From Solitalea canadensis DSM 3403 (lineage in GTDB: Bacteria > Bacteroidota > Bacteroidia > Sphingobacteriales > Sphingobacteriaceae): a stretch of DNA of 64,000 bases. The position numbers and the translations under genes are program-made. Below the pieces are notes generated by a model. The model searched no databases, had not been told where the DNA came from, and saw only the letters and a program-made list of their open reading frames with translations. The stretch lies in NCBI RefSeq assembly GCF_000242635.2, contig NC_017770.1:2430669-2494668 (forward strand). Reading direction: 5' to 3'. Below are positions 34,963 to 43,075 of the stretch, in pieces. Every line of letters begins with the position of its first letter. Position 1 is the first letter of the stretch.

Positions 34963-36159
34963 ATGAGCGTACAACTGTCAGAGCGTATTAACCGACTTGA
35001 AGAATCTGCCACCATCTTGATGGCAAAAAAAGCACGTGAACTGGCTTCACAAGGTGTTGATGTTATTAATTTAAGCTTGGGTGAACCTGATTTCACTACT
35101 CCAAAACATATTCTTGAAGCAACAAAAACTGCGTTAGATGGTGCTTATACCTTCTACACTCCTGTTGCAGGTTATTTAGACCTTCGTCAGGCAGTTGCCG
35201 CTAAATTAAAGAACGAAAACGGATTGGATTATGCAGCTGACCAGATTGTAGTTTCAACAGGTGCAAAACAATCATTGACTAACGCTGTAATGGCATTGGT
35301 TAACCCAGAAGAAGAAGTAATTATTCCTACTCCATACTGGGTTTCGTATTCTGAAATGGTGAAGCTGGCTGAAGGAGAAAGTGTTTTCATCCCTAGTTCT
35401 GTAGAAAGTAATTTCAAGATCACTCCTGCACAGCTTGAAGCAGCTATCACTCCGAAATCAAAACTATTCATGTTCTCTTCTCCTTGTAACCCAACAGGTT
35501 CGGTTTACACTAAAGAAGAATTGGCTGAATTGGTTAAAGTATTTGAAAAACACCCTCAGATCTATATCATTTCTGATGAGATCTATGAGCATATTAACTT
35601 TGGTGCAGCCCACGCAAGTATTGCTTCTTTTGAGAGCGTAAAAGACCGTGTAATTATTATCAATGGCTTCTCAAAAGGTTTTGCAATGACCGGATGGCGT
35701 TTGGGTTACCTTGCGGCTTCTAAACCAATTGCAGCTGCTTGTGATAAATTGCAAAGTCAGATTACCTCAGCTACTTGCTCTATTGCAAAACGTGCGGCTT
35801 TAGCAGCATTAACCTCTGATATGACTCCTACTTACGAAATGCGCGAAGCATTCCGTAAACGTCGTGATTTGGTTTATAACCTGATTAAAGACATGAAAGG
35901 TTTAAAAGTAAATCTTCCTGAAGGAGCATTTTATTTCTTCCCTGACGTAAGTTATTTCTTCGGAAAGTCTTATGAAGGAAAGGCGATCAATAATTCAAGT
36001 GATTTGAGTTTATTATTGTTAAGCGAAGCTCACGTATCAACTGTTAGTGGCGATTCATTTGGTGATCCGAATTCGATTCGTTTCTCTTATGCTACTTCGG
36101 AAGACAAACTAATTGAAGCAGTTAGACGTATTTCTGCATTTTTAGAAAAAGTGAAATAA
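34963..36159 (+). CDS. aspC: Aspartate aminotransferase (class I PLP aminotransferase)
   Basis: 398 residues. Fold-type I enzyme that moves the amino group between aspartate and 2-oxoglutarate. Seen: INLSLGEPDFTTPKHI, YTFYTPVAGYLDLRQAVA, FSSPCNPTGSVYTKEEL (Asn contact), YIISDEIYEHI, and the PLP-Lys motif INGFSKGFAMTGWRLGY (about residue 236). The C-terminal SGDSFGDPNSIRFSYAT carries the substrate carboxylate-binding Arg. Close to the Bacteroidota/thermophile branch (Iγ), which can also accept prephenate. Preceded by the structured leader and followed by a strong terminator. Confidence 0.92.
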   Translation: MSVQLSERINRLEESATILMAKKARELASQGVDVINLSLGEPDFTTPKHILEATKTALDGAYTFYTPVAGYLDLRQAVAAKLKNENGLDYAADQIVVSTGAKQSLTNAVMALVNPEEEVIIPTPYWVSYSEMVKLAEGESVFIPSSVESNFKITPAQLEAAITPKSKLFMFSSPCNPTGSVYTKEELAELVKVFEKHPQIYIISDEIYEHINFGAAHASIASFESVKDRVIIINGFSKGFAMTGWRLGYLAASKPIAAACDKLQSQITSATCSIAKRAALAALTSDMTPTYEMREAFRKRRDLVYNLIKDMKGLKVNLPEGAFYFFPDVSYFFGKSYEGKAINNSSDLSLLLLSEAHVSTVSGDSFGDPNSIRFSYATSEDKLIEAVRRISAFLEKVK

Positions 36160-36180
36160 GTATCCTAATACTATTAACAA

Positions 36181-36213
36181 AAACAGGCCGCTTTAAAAAA
36201 GTGGCCTGTTTTG
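36181..36213 (+). terminator. Rho-independent terminator after aspartate aminotransferase
   Basis: AAACAGGCC...GGCCTGTTTT stem with a T run, 22 bases after the stop. Confidence 0.85.
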
Positions 36214-36255
36214 TTAATATACCGTTTCAACATGCACTCTTATCATTAAAATCTT

Positions 36256-36263
36256 TATTTTTG
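36256..36263 (+). promoter_or_regulatory. Promoter -7 box TATTTTTG of the heptose kinase gene
   Basis: Exact TAnnTTTG, 24 bases before the start codon. Confidence 0.45.
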
Positions 36264-36286
36264 GGCCGTTTCAAACAATACCTTTA

Positions 36287-37264
36287 ATGAAGGAACTATT
36301 CAAAAAACTTGAACACCAAACGATATTAATTATTGGCGATGTAATGATCGACTCTTACTTATGGGGAAATGTTGAACGTATCTCGCCAGAGGCTCCAGTT
36401 CCAATTTTATCCGTAACAAAAAGAGAAAATCGCTTAGGGGGCGCAGCAAACGTTGCCCTTAATATTTTAGCGATGGGTGCAAAACCTGTCATTTGTTCTG
36501 TAATTGGTGATGATGAACATTCAACCACATTTCTGAATTTACTGAATGATCAGAATATCAGCAGTGCTGGCATTGTTAAAAGCCAAAATCGGGTTACTAC
36601 AATTAAAACGCGATTAATCGGTCATCATCAGCAAATGTTACGTGTAGATACCGAAATGACCAAAGACGTAACAAAGCATGAAACTGATGAATTGATTTCA
36701 AAAATTGCACAGCTAATCGGTACCCAAAAAATCGATGCTATTATTTTTGAAGATTATGATAAAGGCGTAATTACGCATCGTCTTATTGAGCAAATTGTTG
36801 AATTGGCTCAAGAGCAAAATATTCCGACGATTGTTGATCCTAAGAAGAAAAACTTCCTTCACTATAAGAATGTAACGTTGTTTAAACCTAACCTGAAAGA
36901 ATTACGTGAAGGTTTAAAGATTGATGTGGACGCCAGGGATAACCAGCAGCTTACGGAGGCTATTGAGCTCTTAAAGCAAAAATTAAATGCCAAAATGGTG
37001 ATGGTTACACTTTCTGAATTAGGCATCTACATTAATAGTAATGAAGAAAAAGTATTAATTCCTGCACATATACGTGATATTTCGGATGTTTCGGGTGCTG
37101 GTGATACGGTAGTTAGTGTTGCAGCATTAGGTTTAGCCGCTGGCTTAACTCCTTCAAAATTCACTGCTTTGGCAAACCTGGCAGGTGGCCTGGTATGTGA
37201 GAAATTAGGCGTAGTCCCAATTGATAAAGAGCAATTGTTAGCAGAAGCAAAAAAACATTTATAG
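36287..37264 (+). CDS. rfaE1: D-glycero-beta-D-manno-heptose-7-phosphate kinase (RfaE domain I)
   Basis: 325 residues. PfkB-family kinase equal to the N-terminal half of HldE/RfaE; makes heptose 1,7-bisphosphate for the LPS inner core. Seen: IIGDVMIDSYLWGNVERISPEAPVP (family hallmark), LGGAANVALNI, VDPKKKNF, and the catalytic DVSGAGDTVVS (about residue 262). The nucleotidyltransferase half is not attached and not seen in the window. Ends at a TAG that abuts the GATTACACCGATT repeat. Confidence 0.9.
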   Translation: MKELFKKLEHQTILIIGDVMIDSYLWGNVERISPEAPVPILSVTKRENRLGGAANVALNILAMGAKPVICSVIGDDEHSTTFLNLLNDQNISSAGIVKSQNRVTTIKTRLIGHHQQMLRVDTEMTKDVTKHETDELISKIAQLIGTQKIDAIIFEDYDKGVITHRLIEQIVELAQEQNIPTIVDPKKKNFLHYKNVTLFKPNLKELREGLKIDVDARDNQQLTEAIELLKQKLNAKMVMVTLSELGIYINSNEEKVLIPAHIRDISDVSGAGDTVVSVAALGLAAGLTPSKFTALANLAGGLVCEKLGVVPIDKEQLLAEAKKHL

Positions 37265-37474
37265 GATTACACCGATTAAGATTGATTACACAGATTTAGA
37301 TTTGATTGCAACGATTAATGTGTAATACTCAGATTATTTAGGTGATTATAGGAGGATTTGAAGATTATACAGATTTTTTGTGCCTCATATAAAAAACAAA
37401 TACACCGATAAATTGATTTTAATCGGTGTATTTATTTTAATATCGGTGCAATCACACAAAAGATCGGTGTAATC
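37265..37474. repeat. Intergenic palindromic repeat, GATTACACCGATT family, copy 3
   Basis: Starts directly after the stop of the heptose kinase gene with GATTACACCGATTAAG and GATTACACAGATT words; ends with ATCGGTG(T/C)AATC words before the permease gene. Contains a perfect 12-bp hairpin at 37398-37433. Converging genes on either side. Confidence 0.8.
37398..37433. terminator. Bidirectional terminator-like hairpin inside the repeat
   Basis: AAATACACCGAT and ATCGGTGTATTT pair over a 12-base AT loop; T-rich on one side, A-rich on the other, so usable from both converging genes. Confidence 0.65.
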
Positions 37475-37484
37475 TCAGCAACTA

Positions 37485-38735
37485 TTATTTAGATCTTATC
37501 GCTTCTACCGGATCTAATCTTGATGCGGTAAATGCAGGGATAAAACCTGCTAGGGTTCCTATTCCCAATGAAATGCCTACCCCTGTAAGAACATTTCCAA
37601 TATTTACGCTAAAATCTATACCCAGCAGACTTGTTGCCACGGCGCTAAGTCCAAAAACGATGGCCATTCCAATCAATCCGCCAATTAAACACAATGCGAT
37701 AGATTCAACCAGAAATTGCAACAGGATAAAGAAATTTTTGGCCCCTAAGGATTTTTGAATGCCAATGATGTGAGTACGTTCTTTAACAGAAACAAACATA
37801 ATATTAGCAATACCAAAACCACCTACCAAAATAGAAAAACCACCTATCACCAAACCTGCCATATTCATTACAGCAAATAAACCATCTATTTGGTTGGCTA
37901 ACACTGTGACCTTATTCACAGCAAAATCATCCTCTTGTTGTGGATTTAATCTTCTGATCGAACGCATTACACTTTTTAACTCTGCTTCAACCTCTGATTC
38001 CGGAATGTCTGTTTTTCCCTTTAACATAATCCTTGGATCGTTGCGTTCGTCTTTAGGATTGATCATGTTCTTGGCAAAATTCAACGGAATATAGACACAG
38101 TTATCATCTTCCGTGAAATTCAAAATTGATGTTCCTTCTTTCTTTAAAACACCAATAACTGTTGCTTTAAAGTTTCCTATTTTGATTTCTTTTCCAATTG
38201 GGCTTTCATTCTTAAACACACCGTTGGCAATTTCATGGCCTAAAATGGCCAGTGCTTTTCCACTCTGAGCTTCATTCTGGGTAAAATAACGGCCCTGTTC
38301 GATTTCTAACGTATAAACTTTATCCATATCATACGTTACACCCAACATATAAGCACCTTCGGCAGTGTTGCTTTTATATTTAATTGTCTTTCCTCCGGTA
38401 ACAGTATAAAATGCAGCTGCATCGACTGTTTTAACCCGAGGCATCAATGCATTATAATCCTTTTCATCTACAGGCTTCCGATTGATAAACTTCCACCAAG
38501 GGTAGTCATCTTGAAACAACATTGGCCATTTTTCTATAATCATTGTATTGCTGCCCAACTTATCAATGCTGGCCCGAACATTACGTTTTAAGGCATCAAC
38601 AGCCGTTAAAATGGAAATGATTGTAAGAATACCGATGGTAATACCCAAGAGCGAAAGAAAGGTACGAAGTTTGTTTGTCCTAAGCGCCTCAAAGGCGAAG
38701 GCAAAACTTTCTTTAATTAAACGCAGATAGATCAT
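37485..38735 (-). CDS. MacB/FtsX-type ABC transporter permease
   Basis: 416 residues. An N-terminal helix after RTNKLRTFLSLLGITIGILTIIS (the usual opening), a large MacB periplasmic core domain (about 60-280), then three C-terminal FtsX-type helices (LVIGGFSILVGGFGIANIMFVSV, IALCLIGGLIGMAIVFGL, GISLGIGTLAGFIPAFTASRLDPVEAIRSK). Works in lipoprotein or peptide export with a LolD/MacB-type ATPase; a fitting ATPase gene is 3 kb away at 41853 but not adjacent. Confidence 0.9.
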   Translation of the reverse strand: MIYLRLIKESFAFAFEALRTNKLRTFLSLLGITIGILTIISILTAVDALKRNVRASIDKLGSNTMIIEKWPMLFQDDYPWWKFINRKPVDEKDYNALMPRVKTVDAAAFYTVTGGKTIKYKSNTAEGAYMLGVTYDMDKVYTLEIEQGRYFTQNEAQSGKALAILGHEIANGVFKNESPIGKEIKIGNFKATVIGVLKKEGTSILNFTEDDNCVYIPLNFAKNMINPKDERNDPRIMLKGKTDIPESEVEAELKSVMRSIRRLNPQQEDDFAVNKVTVLANQIDGLFAVMNMAGLVIGGFSILVGGFGIANIMFVSVKERTHIIGIQKSLGAKNFFILLQFLVESIALCLIGGLIGMAIVFGLSAVATSLLGIDFSVNIGNVLTGVGISLGIGTLAGFIPAFTASRLDPVEAIRSK

Positions 38736-38860
38736 TCATCAAATCTAAATAAATAACCATGTCTTCCACCTAATTAATTGTAAAATTTATACTAATAATT
38801 GTTACAAACATTACGTAAAATGCACCTCAAATTGTGCACGATAATCTTTAACATTTTTTC

Positions 38861-38868
38861 TATCTTTG
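38861..38868 (+). promoter_or_regulatory. Promoter -7 box TATCTTTG of queA
   Basis: Exact TAnnTTTG, 36 bases before the queA start; no perfect -33 TTTG seen. Confidence 0.45.
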
Positions 38869-38904
38869 CCAACATTTTATTGTACAAAATAATCATCATA
38901 TAAC

Positions 38905-39954
38905 ATGAAATTATCGCAATTTAGTTTCCACTTACCGGAGTCATTAGTTGCCCACAAACCTTCCGAAACCCGCGACGAAGCACGCTTGATGGTCTTACAC
39001 AAAGATTCAGGTAAGATTGAGCATAAAATTTTTAAAGACGTTTTAGATTATTTTGATGATAAAGACGTAATGATTCTTAATAATACCAAAGTATTTCCTG
39101 CCCGTATGTACGGCAACAAGGAAAAAACCGGTGCCCAAATCGAAGTTTTTTTATTACGTGAATTAAACAGGGAAATGCGACTGTGGGACGTATTGGTTGA
39201 CCCGGCACGTAAAATCCGTGTCGGTAATAAATTATATTTCGGTGATAACGATTTATTAATCGCAGAAGTTGTTGACAATACTACTTCACGCGGTCGTACT
39301 ATCCGTTTCCTTTTTGATGGAACTGATGAAGAATTCCGTGAGGCAATTGAAATCTTAGGAGAAACACCTCTTCCTAAATACATTAAACGTAAAGCTACTG
39401 CTGAAGATAAAGAGCGCTACCAAACAGTATTCGCTAAGAATGAAGGTGCTGTTGCAGCCCCTACTGCCGGTTTGCACTTTAGTCGTGAGTTATTAAAACG
39501 TTTAGAATTAAAAGGTGTTGATTTCGCTGAAGTAACCTTACACGTTGGTTTAGGAACTTTCCGCCCGGTAGAGGTTGAAGACTTAACTAAACACAAAATG
39601 GATTCAGAGCACTTTATCATTGAACAGAAAGATGCTGATATTGTGAATCATGCTTTAGAACAAAAGAGAAGAATTTGTGCGGTAGGTACCACCAGTATGC
39701 GTGCTATTGAATCTGCTGTTTCGGCTAGCAGAACGTTGAAAGCAGCTAACGAGTGGACTAGTAAATTTATCTTCCCTCCTTACGATTTCAGCATTGCAAA
39801 TACAATGATTACCAACTTCCATACGCCTGAATCAACATTATTAATGATGGTAGCAGCATTTGGCGGTTATGAACATGTAATGAATGCTTATGAAGTGGCT
39901 GTTAAAGAAAAGTATCATTTCTATAGCTATGGAGATGCAATGTTAATTATATAA
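38905..39954 (+). CDS. queA: S-adenosylmethionine:tRNA ribosyltransferase-isomerase
   Basis: 349 residues. Transfers the ribosyl part of SAM to preQ1 in tRNA to make epoxyqueuosine. Seen: [69 protein letters not shown], and [32 protein letters not shown] near the C-terminus. Followed by an intergenic inverted repeat and ispD. Confidence 0.97.
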   Translation: MKLSQFSFHLPESLVAHKPSETRDEARLMVLHKDSGKIEHKIFKDVLDYFDDKDVMILNNTKVFPARMYGNKEKTGAQIEVFLLRELNREMRLWDVLVDPARKIRVGNKLYFGDNDLLIAEVVDNTTSRGRTIRFLFDGTDEEFREAIEILGETPLPKYIKRKATAEDKERYQTVFAKNEGAVAAPTAGLHFSRELLKRLELKGVDFAEVTLHVGLGTFRPVEVEDLTKHKMDSEHFIIEQKDADIVNHALEQKRRICAVGTTSMRAIESAVSASRTLKAANEWTSKFIFPPYDFSIANTMITNFHTPESTLLMMVAAFGGYEHVMNAYEVAVKEKYHFYSYGDAMLII

Positions 39955-39960
39955 TATTTT

Positions 39961-40025
39961 ATTACGGGTTACGAGTTATTAGTTGCGAGTTTATTACCCG
40001 TAACTCCTAACCCGTAATCCGTAAT
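39961..40025. repeat. Inverted repeat, ATTACGGGTTACGAGT family
   Basis: ATTACGGGTTACGAGTT at the left and the inverse AACTCCTAACCCGTAAT plus TCCGTAAT at the right. Lies between queA and ispD. Same vocabulary as 33585-33674. Confidence 0.7.
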
Positions 40026-40032
40026 TTCATTT

Positions 40033-40698
40033 ATGACCTATTACGCAATTATCGTTGCAGGCGGAACGGGCTCACGTATGGGAGCACAAGTTCCTAAACA
40101 GTTTCTTGAGTTAAAGGGCTTACCTATTTTAATGCACAGCATTAAAGCGTTCTATCAATGGCCCTTAGTTCCTAAAATTATTTTAGTAATGCACCCCGAT
40201 TATCACGAGCATTGGAAAAAGCTTTGTGATGAACATAAATTCACTACTCCACATACACTTATCTCCGGCGGAAAAACTCGTTTTGAATCTGTAAAAAATG
40301 GACTTTCGGTCATTAGTTCTCCTGGAATTGTTGCAGTGCATGATGCGGTAAGACCTCTAGCCGATCATGAATTTATTACCCGACTATTTCAGCAAGCACA
40401 ACAAAATGGAAATGCTATCCCGGCAGTAAAATGCCGCGACTCCATCCGTAAGGTTGAAAATGGTGTTTCAGTAAGTTTAAATCGTGAACATTATTACTTA
40501 GTGCAAACACCGCAATGTTTTACCACAGAGCTTCTTTTACAGGCTTATGAACAACCTTTTAGAGAGGAATTTACAGATGATGCAAGTGTGGTAGAGGCTA
40601 TGGGGACTAAAATACTATTGGCTGAAGGAGAATATAAGAACATTAAAATTACTTATCCTGAGGACCTGATATTTGCAGAAGCGATAATGAGAGGATAA
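40033..40698 (+). CDS. ispD: 2-C-methyl-D-erythritol 4-phosphate cytidylyltransferase
   Basis: 221 residues. CTP-dependent step 2 of the MEP isoprenoid pathway. Seen: AIIVAGGTGSRMGAQVPKQFLELKGLP (nucleotide-binding signature), VAVHDAVRPLAD, and TDDASVVEAMG; closing ENIKIT-like motif KNIKITYPEDL. Cytoplasmic. A shared terminator separates it from the DUF2795 gene. Confidence 0.95.
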   Translation: MTYYAIIVAGGTGSRMGAQVPKQFLELKGLPILMHSIKAFYQWPLVPKIILVMHPDYHEHWKKLCDEHKFTTPHTLISGGKTRFESVKNGLSVISSPGIVAVHDAVRPLADHEFITRLFQQAQQNGNAIPAVKCRDSIRKVENGVSVSLNREHYYLVQTPQCFTTELLLQAYEQPFREEFTDDASVVEAMGTKILLAEGEYKNIKITYPEDLIFAEAIMRG

Positions 40699-40780
40699 CC
40701 AGCCTTAAGATGATACAAAAGAAATACCGGTGAGTTTTTGAAAATAATGAAACTCAGCAACAAAACTTCTTAGTTTAAAC

Positions 40781-40812
40781 AAAAATCCCCACCGGTTAGG
40801 TAGGGATTTTTT
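40781..40812. terminator. Bidirectional terminator between ispD and DUF2795 gene
   Basis: AAAAATCCC-C-ACC-GGTTA-GGT-A-GGGATTTTTT hairpin; A run on one side, T run on the other. Confidence 0.85.
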
Positions 40813-40814
40813 GT

Positions 40815-41036
40815 TTAATATTCATCTTCGTTGAATAAGAAGTCGTCTTTTGTTGGATAATCAGGCCAAACCTCTTCGATTGTTTCGTAAGGTTCGCCAT
40901 CATCTTCCAATGCCTGTAAGTTCTCAATCACCTCAACCGGTGCTCCTGAACGGATAGCGTAATCAATCAATTCATCTTTGGTTGCAGGCCATGGAGCATC
41001 TTCCAGGTGCGAAGCTAATTCTAGTGTCCAGTACAT
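40815..41036 (-). CDS. DUF2795 domain-containing small protein
   Basis: 73 residues from ATG 41036 (the longer reading uses TTG 41042). Acidic. Family pattern ASHLEDAPWPATKDELIDYA and SGAPVEVIENLQALEDDGE. DUF2795 proteins are small and of unknown function; many in this phylum are single-copy and conserved. Monocistronic. Confidence 0.85.
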   Translation of the reverse strand: MYWTLELASHLEDAPWPATKDELIDYAIRSGAPVEVIENLQALEDDGEPYETIEEVWPDYPTKDDFLFNEDEY

Positions 41037-41175
41037 AGGCAATAGATTTTAATACGTTTAACAGAAATTGCTAATTTTTTGCGAATATATAATAAAAACG
41101 ATTACTTGAATAAAAAAGTTTTTTTTTACTAATAATTAATTTCTTGTATTAAAAAACCATTAATTCTCAGCTAAA

Positions 41176-41724
41176 TTAAACTCTCGGTACCCAAATATAT
41201 TCTTCTGCACTCAAATCTTTTGCCAGTTTTCTACCTAAAATAAATAAATAATCAGACAATCGATTTAAATATTTAATGACCAACCCATTAACAGTCCCAT
41301 CTCCTGCCAATTCAACCACCAAACGTTCGGCTCTGCGACAAACAGTTCTGCCTAAATGGCAAAATGACACAGTTGTATGTCCACCAGGCAACACAAAATG
41401 GCGCAATGGGGGTAATTCATCGTTCATTTTATCCATTTCTTTCTCCAGGAGCTCAATATCACTTTCATGAAGATCTGGAATAGTCATCTTTGACTTTTGT
41501 GGATCTGATGCCAATGATGCGCCAACCGTAAACAAACGATCTTGTATTTCCTTTAATATCGTTTTATACTGTTCATCTATTTGCTGATCGCGGATAAGCC
41601 CGATGTAAGAGTTTAATTCGTCTACAGTGCCATAAGAATCAATTCTAAGGTGGTGCTTTGCTACACGTGTTCCTCCTATTAATGCTGTAGTGCCTTTATC
41701 GCCGGTTTTAGTATATACTTTCAT
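41176..41724 (-). CDS. Cob(I)yrinic acid a,c-diamide/cob(I)alamin adenosyltransferase (PduO type)
   Basis: 182 residues. ATP-dependent formation of adenosylcobalamin. PduO signature at the N-terminus (YTKTGDKGTTALIGGTRVAKH and RIDSYGTVDELNS), then FVLPGGHTTVSFCHLGRTVCRRAER and LNRLSDYLFILGRK. Five-helix trimer in the cytoplasm. A cobalamin riboswitch is 10 kb away but does not control this gene. Confidence 0.95.
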   Translation of the reverse strand: MKVYTKTGDKGTTALIGGTRVAKHHLRIDSYGTVDELNSYIGLIRDQQIDEQYKTILKEIQDRLFTVGASLASDPQKSKMTIPDLHESDIELLEKEMDKMNDELPPLRHFVLPGGHTTVSFCHLGRTVCRRAERLVVELAGDGTVNGLVIKYLNRLSDYLFILGRKLAKDLSAEEYIWVPRV

Positions 41725-41852
41725 CGATGTAGGTTTATTTTACTGCAAGATTGATTGCCTTGTATTGGGTTATAAAAAAATTAGGTCTAAGTTACCCATT
41801 TCAGGAAAAACTTAAACCTAATATAACTATCTATATTTTAAACGCAGTGCGA

Positions 41853-42575
41853 TTAAAGCATTTCTGCTTCTTTTAATGCGCTGCGGATATTGGTATTCAG
41901 GTAGTCATCTTCAATCAAACCATCGCGCAAACGGATGATACGATGTGCATGTTGAGCAATATCTTCTTCGTGTGTTACCAAAATAATGGTATTTCCTTTT
42001 TTATGGATCTCTTCCATAAGTCCCATTATTTCAATTGAAGTTTTGGTATCAAGGTTACCAGTAGGCTCATCGGCTAAAATAATGGATGGATTGTTAACCA
42101 GCGCTCTGGCTACAGCAACCCTTTGGCGCTGACCACCCGATAATTCGTTAGGCTTATGGTCTACTCGATTACCTAACCCCACTCCTTCTAAAGCTTTGCG
42201 CGCCCGTTCATCACGTTGTTCTTTTTTAACTCCTGCATATACTAATGGGAGTGCAACATTGTCTAGTGAAGATGAACGAGGTAATAAGTTGAAGGTTTGA
42301 AATACGAAACCGATCTCTTTATTTCTTACTTCGGCCAGATCATCATCAGTCATGCGACTTACATCTGTACCATTTAAAATATAAGTACCTTTTGTTGGAG
42401 TATCTAAACAGCCCAAAATATTCATTAACGTTGATTTCCCCGATCCGGAAGGACCCATCAACGCCACAAATTCTCCTTTATTAATGGTTAACGTAACCGA
42501 GTTCAAAGCATGTATGACCTCTGAACCGATCACATATTTCTTACCGATATCCGTAATTGAAATTAAAGCCGACAT
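41853..42575 (-). CDS. ABC transporter ATP-binding protein (LolD/MacB type)
   Basis: 240 residues. Walker [11 protein letters not shown]-loop [13 protein letters not shown] signature [16 protein letters not shown], Walker [13 protein letters not shown]-loop ILVTHEE. Matches the MacB/YknY/LolD group that partners FtsX-type permeases such as the one at 37485. Odd: its ~105-base leader carries the same pseudoknot element as the aspartate aminotransferase gene, while the permease gene does not. Confidence 0.93.
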   Translation of the reverse strand: MSALISITDIGKKYVIGSEVIHALNSVTLTINKGEFVALMGPSGSGKSTLMNILGCLDTPTKGTYILNGTDVSRMTDDDLAEVRNKEIGFVFQTFNLLPRSSSLDNVALPLVYAGVKKEQRDERARKALEGVGLGNRVDHKPNELSGGQRQRVAVARALVNNPSIILADEPTGNLDTKTSIEIMGLMEEIHKKGNTIILVTHEEDIAQHAHRIIRLRDGLIEDDYLNTNIRSALKEAEML

Positions 42576-42584
42576 ATTTTTTCT

Positions 42585-42668
42585 GAAAGTTAATGTGTTT
42601 TTTATTGGCCATCAAGAACCCGCTAACTAACTTTCATTCCTACCATCTCATTCAGGCGTAGGCGGGTT
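42585..42668 (-). promoter_or_regulatory. Structured leader RNA with H-type pseudoknot potential, copy 2
   Basis: Read on the minus strand: stem 1 AACCCGC (42668-42662) with GCGGGTT (42623-42617); stem 2 GAAAGTT (42635-42629) with AACTTTC (42591-42585). Compared with copy 1 the middle stem-1 pair changes from G-C to C-G with pairing kept. The loop segments ATGAAAGTTAGTTAGC, GGTTCT-GATG-CCAA and AACTTTCAGAAAAAAT are almost unchanged. An extra CCTAC/GTAGG hairpin can form in the first loop. Confidence 0.65.
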
Positions 42669-42686
42669 TTCTTAACTGTGGCTTAT

Positions 42687-42694
42687 CAAATGTA
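42687..42694 (-). promoter_or_regulatory. Promoter -7 box TACATTTG of the ABC ATPase gene
   Basis: Exact TAnnTTTG on the minus strand; predicts a start near 42680, about 12 bases before stem 1 of the leader RNA. Confidence 0.5.
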
Positions 42695-42790
42695 CTTTAA
42701 TTGTTAAGTTTTAGATGCTTGTATAAATAAAATTACAAAGTGGATTTATCCAATAATCTGAATGGATTAATGAATTATCTTTCAGATGAG

Positions 42791-43075
42791 TTATTGCTCA
42801 ATTACCTTTGCCACTTTAAAGAAATTTTCATCCGCATCAGGCGCATTTTTCAATGCTTCCGTATGCGTAATTTCCTGTTTTACCACATCCGGTCTAAATG
42901 CATTCACTTCATCTGTTAAATACACTAAAGGCTCAACATTTTCGGTATCCAATTCGTTCAGTTTCTCCATAAACGTAAGGATCTTGTTCATGTCGGCCAC
43001 ACTTTCGTCCACATTTTCAACGTCTAACCGGGCTAAGTGCGCTATCTTTTCTACTACGTTTTTGTCGATCTTCAT
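42791..43075 (-). CDS. gatC: Asp-tRNA(Asn)/Glu-tRNA(Gln) amidotransferase subunit C
   Basis: 94 residues from ATG 43075 (MKIDKNVVEKIAHLARLDV); an in-frame ATG at 43093 is possible. Seen: AHLARLDVENVDE, MNKILTFMEKLNELDTENVEPL, and FRPDVVKQEITHTEALKNAP, FKVAKVIEQ as in GatC. Stabilises GatA-GatB. Begins 59 bases inside the 3' end of the acyltransferase gene, so translation of the two is probably coupled. Confidence 0.93.
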   Translation of the reverse strand: MKIDKNVVEKIAHLARLDVENVDESVADMNKILTFMEKLNELDTENVEPLVYLTDEVNAFRPDVVKQEITHTEALKNAPDADENFFKVAKVIEQ

